DNA of 19,135 bases, from NCBI GenBank assembly GCA_002359635.1, contig DENJ01000116.1, positions 1-19,135 of the forward strand, read 5' to 3'. A program made the position numbers and the translations under genes. This DNA is from Burkholderiales bacterium UBA2647. GTDB taxonomy: Bacteria; Pseudomonadota; Gammaproteobacteria; Burkholderiales; Burkholderiaceae_E. Every line of letters starts with the position of its first letter. Positions within the stretch are counted from its first letter, which is position 1. Shown here one piece after another: positions 1 through 6,228 of this stretch. Below the pieces are notes generated by a model that searched no databases, was not told the origin of the DNA, and saw only the letters and a program-made list of their open reading frames with translations.

Positions 1-1
1 C

Positions 2-1804
2 ATCAAGACCAAGACTGCGGCCAAGAAGTTAGTCAGTGCTAAAGCTGCATTGAAGCGCCCGGCAGTGGTTCAAGGGGCCCCTTTGCATGAGGCAGTAGCT
101 GAGGCCGCAAGCAAGTCCGTTGAGGTGCCGCTTACAAGCACTGGGGCTGCTTCAGCCTCCATGAATCCTGAGACGGGTTTTCAGGACGCTCAGCAGGCCT
201 GGGCTTCAGTGATGCAGCCCTGGGCGGCCATTCCCGCATGGACGATCAACCCTGAGGCGCTAAACAGTTTGCAGCGTGAGTACCTCGAGCGCGCCCAGTC
301 ACTGATGGCTTCACCGGGATCTGGTGATACAGCGGGTGATAAGCGTTTTAGTCATGATGCCTGGCGTCATGGACCTTTTGCCATGGCGGCGGCGGCTTAT
401 TTGCTCAATGCCGAGTTCATGACCCGGATCGCCGCATTGGTTGAAGCAGATAAGAAAACCAAAGATCGTATTCGTTTTGCAACTGAGCAATGGGTGGACG
501 CAGCGTCACCTTCAAATTTCCTTGCGAGCAATCCCGAGGCGCAGCAACGCATGCTCGAGTCGGGTGGTGAAAGCTTGAGGCAGGGGATGGAAAACCTGAT
601 GCACGATCTTGCTGCAGGTCGGATTTCCCAGACCGACGAGACAGCCTTTGAGGTGGGCCGTAATGTGGCAACTTCGGAGGGCGCGGTCGTATTTCGCAAT
701 GACTTGATGGAAATCATTCAGTACAAGCCGATGACCGAAAGGGTCGCTAAGAGACCTCTTTTGATGGTGCCGCCGTGTATCAACAAATTCTATATTTTAG
801 ACCTGCAGCCGGATAACTCACTGGTTCGGCACTGCCTAGCTGAGGGTGTGCAAGTCTTCATGTTGTCTTGGCGAAATGTCGACGAGTCGATGAGCCAGAT
901 GACCTGGGACGACTACCTTGAAATCGGCGCGATCGAGGCGATTCGTGTGGTTCAAGAGATCAGTGGACAGGAGGCGATTAATCTGCTCGGATTTTGTGTC
1001 GGCGGAACCATTGTTGGCGCAACGCTTGCAGCACTGGCAGCGCGTCAGATTTATCCGATTGCTTCGCTAAGCTTGCTCACCACGTTGCTCGATTTTTCTC
1101 ACCCCGGTGTGCTCGGTGTTTTCATCGATGAGCATCATGTAAAGATGCGAGAGCAAAGCCTGGGGGCTGGCGGTGTGATGCGGGGTAAGGAACTTGCCGC
1201 AACCTTCTCAGCGCTGCGCCCGAATGACCTTGTCTGGCATTACTTCGTCAACAACTATTTGAAGGGCGAAAAGCCAGCGGCTTTTGACCTACTGTACTGG
1301 AACGCAGACTCAACGAATCTCCCCGGACCGATGTTTGCGTGGTACCTGCGCCATATGTACCTGCAGAATCAACTTTGCAAGCCCCATCAATTGCAATGCC
1401 TCGGGGAATCGATCGATCTTGGAGCGATCGATGTGCCGAGTTATATTTTTGCCGCGAGGGAGGACCATATCGTGCCCTGGCATGCTGCTTACCTTAGCAC
1501 CCAGCACCTTGGCGGCGATAAGCGCTTTGTCCTAGGGGCAAGTGGGCACATCGCAGGCACGATCAATTCGGCCAAACGTAATCGCCGCAGCTTTTGGACT
1601 GCTGAGCCGCAGCACCTGCCATCTGACCCCGATGCTTGGCTTGCGGCCGCCCATGAAGAACAGGGCAGTTGGTGGCTTGACTGGTCCCAATGGCTTGCGC
1701 AATTTGCAGGTGGAGAAAGGGCTGCGCCACGCGTCTTAGGTAGTGCCGAGTATCAGATCCTGGACCCGGCGCCCGGCCCTTATGTTAAGCAGCGTGTCAG
1801 CTAG
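2..1804 (+). CDS. phaC: Class I poly(3-hydroxyalkanoate) synthase PhaC (5' end outside window)
   Basis: PhaC joins (R)-3-hydroxyacyl-CoA units into polyhydroxyalkanoate at the granule surface. Numbering from the TTG at base 50 (584 residues), the lipase-like box reads GFCVGG with nucleophile Cys316. Asp472 lies in REDHIVPW and His500 in GASGHIAG, so the catalytic triad is complete. The N-terminal PhaC domain is recognisable around residues 90-240 (GGESLRQGMENLMHDL, AFEVGRNVA). The body aligns throughout with the Cupriavidus necator enzyme, which from memory is about 589 residues. The reading frame stays open to the left edge and encodes a Lys/Ala-rich stretch, with no ATG before codon 38 (base 161). 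The true start is therefore probably upstream of the window, and I treat the gene as 5'-partial; TTG 50 or ATG 161 are fallbacks. phaB follows after 183 nt on the same strand. Confidence 0.95.
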   Translation: MKTKTAAKKLVSAKAALKRPAVVQGAPLHEAVAEAASKSVEVPLTSTGAASASMNPETGFQDAQQAWASVMQPWAAIPAWTINPEALNSLQREYLERAQSLMASPGSGDTAGDKRFSHDAWRHGPFAMAAAAYLLNAEFMTRIAALVEADKKTKDRIRFATEQWVDAASPSNFLASNPEAQQRMLESGGESLRQGMENLMHDLAAGRISQTDETAFEVGRNVATSEGAVVFRNDLMEIIQYKPMTERVAKRPLLMVPPCINKFYILDLQPDNSLVRHCLAEGVQVFMLSWRNVDESMSQMTWDDYLEIGAIEAIRVVQEISGQEAINLLGFCVGGTIVGATLAALAARQIYPIASLSLLTTLLDFSHPGVLGVFIDEHHVKMREQSLGAGGVMRGKELAATFSALRPNDLVWHYFVNNYLKGEKPAAFDLLYWNADSTNLPGPMFAWYLRHMYLQNQLCKPHQLQCLGESIDLGAIDVPSYIFAAREDHIVPWHAAYLSTQHLGGDKRFVLGASGHIAGTINSAKRNRRSFWTAEPQHLPSDPDAWLAAAHEEQGSWWLDWSQWLAQFAGGERAAPRVLGSAEYQILDPAPGPYVKQRVS

Positions 1805-1907
1805 TGGCGGCTAAGAGAGGCGCATCAGCGAAGTAGCTTGGCACTTAAGCGCTACGGGCAATTAAATCGCTCGGCTATCGGCGCTTGTGGCACGATGCAG
1901 GACCTTG

Positions 1908-1936
1908 TTGTTGGAATCGATAGCGATTTTTAATCA
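1908..1936 (+). promoter_or_regulatory. Possible sigma70-type promoter for phaB
   Basis: TTGTTG at 1908-1913 and TAATCA at 1931-1936 are 17 nt apart, about 50 nt before the phaB start. Both are imperfect matches to the -35 and -10 hexamers. A short AATCG/CGATT hairpin followed by T residues (1915-1931) overlaps this region and could instead be a weak end for phaC transcription. Hand-read only. Confidence 0.25.
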
Positions 1937-1975
1937 GGGTGCAGAGGGTTCACAACAGCGCATTTTTTTAAAAGC

Positions 1976-1982
1976 GAGGAGA
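1976..1982 (+). promoter_or_regulatory. Ribosome binding site of phaB
   Basis: GAGGAGA lies 5 nt before the ATG at 1988. It is the strongest Shine-Dalgarno match I noticed in the window and fixes the phaB start. Confidence 0.7.
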
Positions 1983-1987
1983 CCAGG

Positions 1988-2725
1988 ATGACACAGCGTA
2001 TTGCATATGTAACGGGTGGAATGGGTGGTATTGGAACTGCGATTTGTCAGCGGCTTCACAAAGAGGGTTATCTGGTGGTGGCGGGTTGCGGACCGAGCCG
2101 TGACCATGTGAAATGGATTGCCGAGCAGGCCGAGGCTGGGTACCAGTTCCAGGCATCAGTCGGTAACGTGAGTGATTGGAGTTCGACCAAAGAGGCCTTT
2201 GATCGGGTGAAAGCAGACTTTGGCAACCCTGATGTGCTTGTGAACAATGCCGGCATCACCAGGGATGGTACGTTTAGAAAAATGTCGGTTGACGATTGGC
2301 GTGCGGTGATTGATACCAATTTAAACTCGCTCTTTAACGTTACCAAACAGGTTATCGAAGGCATGCTCGATAAAGGTTTTGGCCGAATCGTCAATATCTC
2401 ATCCGTGAACGGTCAGAAGGGACAGTTTGGCCAGACCAATTATTCAACGGCAAAGGCTGGTATTCATGGCTTCACCATGGCCTTGGCGCAAGAGGTTGCC
2501 AATAAAGGCATTACGGTCAACACAGTCTCGCCGGGTTATATCGGCACCGATATGGTTTCTGCAATGCGGCCTGACGTGCTCGAAAAAATCGTTGCCGGCA
2601 TCCCCGTCAAACGGCTTGGAACACCCGAGGAGATCGGTTCAATTGTCGCTTGGATCTCAAGCGACGAGGGTGGCTTTGCGACAGGCGCTGACTTTTCGCT
2701 CAACGGCGGTCTGCATATGGGTTGA
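1988..2725 (+). CDS. phaB: Acetoacetyl-CoA reductase PhaB (SDR family)
   Basis: This NADPH-dependent enzyme reduces acetoacetyl-CoA to (R)-3-hydroxybutyryl-CoA, the substrate of PhaC. It is a 245-residue classical short-chain dehydrogenase, almost exactly the family length. The cofactor motif TGGMGGIG spans residues 9-16 and NNAG residues 86-89. The catalytic Ser139-Tyr152-Lys156 set lies in ISSVNGQKGQFGQTNYSTAK, and SPGYIGTDMV follows at 181-190. The FGQTNYSTAKAG context and the GCGPSRDHVKWI stretch separate it from the otherwise similar FabG, which acts on acyl-ACP. The start is supported by GAGGAGA at the right distance. It lies between phaC and phaR, with no phaA in the window, so the thiolase must be encoded elsewhere. 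Confidence 0.93.
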   Translation: MTQRIAYVTGGMGGIGTAICQRLHKEGYLVVAGCGPSRDHVKWIAEQAEAGYQFQASVGNVSDWSSTKEAFDRVKADFGNPDVLVNNAGITRDGTFRKMSVDDWRAVIDTNLNSLFNVTKQVIEGMLDKGFGRIVNISSVNGQKGQFGQTNYSTAKAGIHGFTMALAQEVANKGITVNTVSPGYIGTDMVSAMRPDVLEKIVAGIPVKRLGTPEEIGSIVAWISSDEGGFATGADFSLNGGLHMG

Positions 2726-2732
2726 GGCTTGT

Positions 2733-2770
2733 GCGAGATGCTTCGATGAGCGAGATGCTTCGATGAGCGA
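2733..2770 (+). repeat. 17-bp perfect tandem repeat after phaB
   Basis: GCGAGATGCTTCGATGA occurs at 2733-2749 and again at 2750-2766, followed by the first four bases of a third copy. It starts 7 nt after the phaB stop. No protein-coding or RNA role is visible. It may be a replication-slippage duplication or a repeated protein-binding site. Confidence 0.8.
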
Positions 2771-2794
2771 CATGCCGTCGCCGGCATCCAATGG

Positions 2795-2826
2795 CGCTGG
2801 GGCCGGCTTTTAGTGCCCCAGTGTTT
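2795..2826 (+). terminator. Probable intrinsic terminator between phaB and phaR
   Basis: CGCTGGGGC (2795-2803) pairs with GCCCCAGTG (2815-2823): nine pairs including one G-U, with an 11-nt loop. TTT then AT follows, so the T tract is short. It would end phaCB transcription or attenuate read-through into phaR. It also argues against the in-frame ATG at 2791 as the phaR start, because that start lies upstream of this stem. Confidence 0.5.
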
Positions 2827-2856
2827 ATAGCGATTTGCAACCCGGGGTTAAAGAAC

Positions 2857-3426
2857 ATGCAGGCAGCCAGACTAATAAAGAAATATCCAAATCGTCGCCT
2901 CTACGACACACAAACCAGCAGCTACATCACCCTCGGTGACGTGAAGCAGTTGGTGCTGGCAGGCGATCGTTTGCTGGTGGAAGACGCCAAGACCAGGGAA
3001 GACCTCACGCGAAGCATATTGTTGCAAATCATTCTTGAAGAAGAGGCAGGGGGTACACCACTTTTTTCTAGCGAGATGCTTGCGCAAATGATCCGGTTTT
3101 ACGGCCATGCCATGCAGGGTATGATGGGCACTTACCTTGAGAAAACGCTACAAAGTTTTGTCGAAATTCAGTCGCGAATGACCGATCAGTCCAAAGCACT
3201 TTATGACGGTAATAAGAGCATGCCAAATCCTGAGCTTTGGACTCAATTCATGGCTGGGCAGGCACCCATGTTCCAAACCATGATGGCGAATTACATTGAT
3301 CAATCCAAGAATATGTTTGTGCAAATGCAAGAACAAATGCAGCAGCAAACACTGAATATGTTTCAAGCGTTCCCCTTTCAAGGTCCAGCCTCTCATGCAG
3401 GCGATCGTGACGAGGGAAAGAACTAG
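2857..3426 (+). CDS. phaR: PHA synthesis repressor PhaR
   Basis: PhaR is a DNA-binding sensor of PHA granules. In related bacteria it represses phasin genes and its own gene, and is released when polymer binds it. The chosen start gives 189 residues, close to the known size of about 180-190. RLIKKYPNRRLYDTQTSSY at residues 5-23 is the hallmark of the N-terminal PHB accumulation regulatory domain (about residues 3-62). The two PHB_acc segments follow (SSEMLAQMIRFYG and LEKTLQSFVEIQ). The tail is rich in Met and Gln (MFVQMQEQMQQQTLNMFQ) and suits hydrophobic polymer binding. An in-frame ATG at 2791 would add 22 residues unlike the family and lies before a terminator-like hairpin, so I prefer ATG 2857. 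No strong ribosome binding site is visible. rimO begins 6 nt after the stop. Confidence 0.93.
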   Translation: MQAARLIKKYPNRRLYDTQTSSYITLGDVKQLVLAGDRLLVEDAKTREDLTRSILLQIILEEEAGGTPLFSSEMLAQMIRFYGHAMQGMMGTYLEKTLQSFVEIQSRMTDQSKALYDGNKSMPNPELWTQFMAGQAPMFQTMMANYIDQSKNMFVQMQEQMQQQTLNMFQAFPFQGPASHAGDRDEGKN

Positions 3427-3432
3427 TCGGAC

Positions 3433-4791
3433 ATGAAGAAAGATCCAGCGGTTGGCTTTGTGTCCTTGGGTTGCCCCAAGGCTTTAGTTGACTCCGAACA
3501 GATCATCACGAAGCTTCGCGCTGAGGGGTACAGGATTGCGCCTGATTACCAGGGGGCAGACCTTGTGGTGGTCAACACCTGTGGTTTTATCGATGCTGCG
3601 GTGCAGGAGTCGCTTGATAGCATCGGTGAAGCAATCCGGGAGCAAGGGAAGGTCATTGTCACTGGTTGCCTGGGTCAGCGAAGTAATGAGCATGGCGAAA
3701 ACCTCATACAAAGCCTGCACCCTAAAGTGCTTGCGGTAACCGGCCCACATGCCAGTGATGAGGTGATGGCGCATGTGCATCGATTTTTGCCAAAACCGCA
3801 CGACCCATATATTGATTTGGTCCCTGAGGCTGGCATCAAGCTGACGCCTTCACACTACGCCTATCTGAAAATTTCCGAGGGCTGTAATCATCGTTGCAGT
3901 TTTTGCATTATTCCATCGATGCGCGGTGATTTAGTCAGTCGCCCGATCGGCGAGGTGGTGCGTGAGGCCGAGGCGCTTGCTCGATCAGGCGTGAAGGAGA
4001 TTCTGGTGATCTCGCAAGACACCTCAGCTTATGGTGTGGATATCAAATATAGAACAGGTTTTGTACACGGACGACCTGTCCGTACGCGCCTTACCGAACT
4101 CGTGAAAGAACTCGCAAATCTCGGGATCTGGGTTCGACTGCATTATGTCTACCCTTATCCTCATGTGGATGAACTCTTTGCGTTGATGGCACAGGGTCTT
4201 GTACTTCCGTATCTCGACGTACCCTTTCAACATGCCAACCGTCGAATCCTCAAGTTAATGAAGCGACCAGCAGGTGGTGAAGATGTCTTGCGACGCATCG
4301 AAGCCTGGCGGGCGGCCTGTCCGGACCTCACCCTGCGCAGTACTTTTATTGCGGGCTTTCCTTCCGAGAGCGAGACCGAGTTTCAAGAACTCCTCGACTT
4401 TCTCACAGCAGCGAAAATCGATCGCGCAGGCTGTTTTGCGTATTCACCGGTTGAAGGTGCCAGCGCAAATCAGCTAAATGGCGCATTACCTGAGCATATT
4501 CGCGAGGAGCGTCGTGATCGTCTGATGGCACATCAGGCAGCGATTAGCCAGGAACGCTTAAAGCGATGGAAGGGGCGGCGCCTGCAAGTCCTGATCGATA
4601 CGATCGAGCAAAGCGAGGATGGCCAGCTACTTGGTGCGATTGGCAGGAGCGCGGCCGATGCACCCGAAATCGATGGTGTTGTCTATCTGCGGCCCCATTC
4701 CAGCTTGGCGGTTGGCCAATTTGTGACTGCAAGCATTTCGCGAAGCGACCATTACGATTTGTACGGATCGGTTGTTCGTTCGTCGCACTAG
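3433..4791 (+). CDS. rimO: Ribosomal protein S12 methylthiotransferase RimO
   Basis: RimO adds a methylthio group to the conserved aspartate of ribosomal protein S12 using radical SAM chemistry and two [4Fe-4S] clusters. The N-terminal UPF0004 domain supplies Cys14 (SLGCPKALVDSE), Cys50 (NTCGFID) and Cys79 (VTGCLGQR). The radical SAM motif EGCNHRCSFCIIPSMRGD gives Cys151, Cys155 and Cys158. A C-terminal TRAM domain covers about residues 380-446 (LQVLIDTIEQ to GQFVTASI). SLGCPKALVDSE and IIPSMRG distinguish RimO from the related tRNA enzyme MiaB. The length of 452 residues is normal. The gene starts 6 nt after phaR and may be co-transcribed with it. Its TAG stop interleaves with the stop of the convergent MAPEG gene in one CTAG. 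Confidence 0.96.
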   Translation: MKKDPAVGFVSLGCPKALVDSEQIITKLRAEGYRIAPDYQGADLVVVNTCGFIDAAVQESLDSIGEAIREQGKVIVTGCLGQRSNEHGENLIQSLHPKVLAVTGPHASDEVMAHVHRFLPKPHDPYIDLVPEAGIKLTPSHYAYLKISEGCNHRCSFCIIPSMRGDLVSRPIGEVVREAEALARSGVKEILVISQDTSAYGVDIKYRTGFVHGRPVRTRLTELVKELANLGIWVRLHYVYPYPHVDELFALMAQGLVLPYLDVPFQHANRRILKLMKRPAGGEDVLRRIEAWRAACPDLTLRSTFIAGFPSESETEFQELLDFLTAAKIDRAGCFAYSPVEGASANQLNGALPEHIREERRDRLMAHQAAISQERLKRWKGRRLQVLIDTIEQSEDGQLLGAIGRSAADAPEIDGVVYLRPHSSLAVGQFVTASISRSDHYDLYGSVVRSSH

Positions 4792-5174
4792 CGAGCTGAC
4801 AGACCGATCATCGCCAAGGCGCTCCCAAAGCCCACAAACCATACAAGACTTCGTAACAGCGCTTTATCGAAATAGTATGCCCCGATGTAAAGCAGCCTTG
4901 AGACAATAAAACTCACACAAAGCAAATCGCGGGTTTGTGACTCAAGTTCTGCCTGTAATGCGAAGAGCAATGCGGCGGCAAAGACAATCAGGGCTTCCCA
5001 ACTGTTGGCTTGCGCAGCGAGTGCTCGTTGCCGCCGGGGCTCGCTCATGTGTTGTGACCATTGCCGAGGGTTATGATTATCATAATCACGCGCCCCCCAT
5101 TTTTGTAGACCTGCCGCAACAATCGGTAGCAGGCAAGCGATGAGGAGGCTGTAGGCAGGAATATTCATGGGCAT
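4788..5174 (-). CDS. MAPEG-family membrane protein
   Basis: A 128-residue integral membrane protein of the MAPEG superfamily (membrane-associated proteins in eicosanoid and glutathione metabolism). Four hydrophobic segments lie at about residues 5-24, 58-77, 83-102 and 106-125. The family signature between the first and second is seen in RRQRALAAQANSWEALIVF (residues 48-66), with the Arg/Gln/Asn/Glu polar positions typical of the family. Bacterial members of this short type have no assigned substrate, so I name no reaction. ATG at 5174 is used; ATG 5168 (Met3) is equally possible. The last four bases overlap the end of rimO, tail to tail. A Fur-box-like sequence lies inside the coding region at 5069-5087. 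Confidence 0.85.
   Translation of the reverse strand: MPMNIPAYSLLIACLLPIVAAGLQKWGARDYDNHNPRQWSQHMSEPRRQRALAAQANSWEALIVFAAALLFALQAELESQTRDLLCVSFIVSRLLYIGAYYFDKALLRSLVWFVGFGSALAMIGLSAR
5069..5087 (-). promoter_or_regulatory. Fur-box-like palindrome inside the MAPEG gene
   Basis: Read on the minus strand, GATTATGATAATCATAACC matches the classical 19-bp Fur consensus at 16 of 19 positions by hand count. Its core is a perfect 7-1-7 palindrome (5074-5088, TGATTAT-C-ATAATCA). It lies about 90 nt inside the gene, over codons 30-36, so it may simply reflect the encoded residues DYDNHN. Confidence 0.3.
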
Positions 5175-5270
5175 TTTTTCTCTGCGGGTGGTTGCTGAAG
5201 GGAACGCACGCCATAATGGCTTACCAAAGGCTCATCAATGTGGCCTCTTCAAAGCGAGGTATAAAGCTGA

Positions 5271-6227
5271 TCACGTTGTTTTGCCGATTAAATGCAGCGC
5301 TGTCGTGAGCGCAGGACTTCTGGTTTCTTCAAAGTGCTGCAACAGGGCATCAAGGCCTAAAGCGAGAAAGGCAAGATCGGCGTGTTGAGCAACCAAGGGT
5401 TTTGCCCGCCAGGAAGCGCTTAGTCCGGCTGCAGCCATCATCGCCAAATCATTCGCGCCATCGCCAATGGCGATGGTTTGCTGCAGGGTAAGGCCCCATT
5501 GTTTCGCAAAATCCATCAGGCATAGCGCTTTTCGCTGCGCATTCACAAGCGGTCCGACAAGTGTGCCAGTCAGCCTGGCTTGCTCGATACCAAGTTGATT
5601 GGCACGACAGGCGTCAGCCTGAATCATGTTTGCGACCTGATCCACAATCGGGTGAAAGCCGCCTGAGAGCACCACCATCTTGAGGCCTTGCGCACGCACA
5701 AGTGTTGTGAGTTTCTCCACACCAGGATTGAGCGCCAGCTTTTCAGCAATCAAACGATTCATCAATGATAGGCTTTGCCCTTCCAAGAGCGCTACCCTTC
5801 GCCGCAGACTCTCGTCATAGTCGCTGATCTCTCCACGCATCGCCGCCTCTGTGATTGCGGCGACTTCAGCGCCACAGCCTGCATACGCGGCCATCTCATC
5901 AATACATTCGATCTTGATCAGGGTTGAATCCATGTCAAAGGCAATCAAACCGAAATCGGCCCAGCGCCTCGAGGAAACCAGCGGGTTGATATCAACACCA
6001 TATCGAAGGCTTAGCTCGCGCGCCTGGGTCATTGAAAAGCCTTTGCGGGCATGCGCCAGCATCATCGACTGATCAATCAACGCCGCCCGCAGCGCATCAT
6101 CGATTGCATGAGGGGCTTGCCATTCGGCAGCCTTAAAAAGGTGGTCATCGAGCCAAGCCTGGTTGATGTTGCCTTGAATGAGCAACAAGTCTGGGTGTTC
6201 TGCGAATGCCGCCGGTCTTTCCTTCAT
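5271..6227 (-). CDS. serB: Phosphoserine phosphatase SerB
   Basis: SerB carries out the last step of serine synthesis, hydrolysing O-phospho-L-serine. It is a 318-residue protein of the HAD superfamily. Motif I is FDMDSTLIKIECIDE with nucleophile Asp98 and acid/base Asp100. Motif II is VVLSGGFHP with Ser188, motif III includes Lys233 in QRKALC, and motif IV is AIGDGANDLAMMAAAG with Asp256 and Asp260. The first ~90 residues form the poorly conserved N-terminal region that precedes the catalytic domain in proteobacterial SerB. The ATG at 6227 is 1 nt after the mfd stop codon (TGAGATG), so translation is probably coupled to mfd. The ~96 nt after its stop separate it from the MAPEG gene on the same strand. 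Confidence 0.95.
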   Translation of the reverse strand: MKERPAAFAEHPDLLLIQGNINQAWLDDHLFKAAEWQAPHAIDDALRAALIDQSMMLAHARKGFSMTQARELSLRYGVDINPLVSSRRWADFGLIAFDMDSTLIKIECIDEMAAYAGCGAEVAAITEAAMRGEISDYDESLRRRVALLEGQSLSLMNRLIAEKLALNPGVEKLTTLVRAQGLKMVVLSGGFHPIVDQVANMIQADACRANQLGIEQARLTGTLVGPLVNAQRKALCLMDFAKQWGLTLQQTIAIGDGANDLAMMAAAGLSASWRAKPLVAQHADLAFLALGLDALLQHFEETRSPALTTALHLIGKTT

Positions 6228-6228
6228 C

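Noticed and set aside
1838..1900. Two TGGCAC sequences upstream of phaB, as in sigma54 promoters
   Set aside because: Neither has the TTGC element at the required GG-to-GC spacing of 10 nt.
2791..2856. Upstream phaR start at 2791
   Set aside because: The extra 22 residues do not resemble PhaR, and the start lies before a terminator-like hairpin.
5210..5220. Near-palindrome GCCATAATGGC between serB and the MAPEG gene
   Set aside because: Only a 5-bp arm with one central base and no known operator match; expected by chance.
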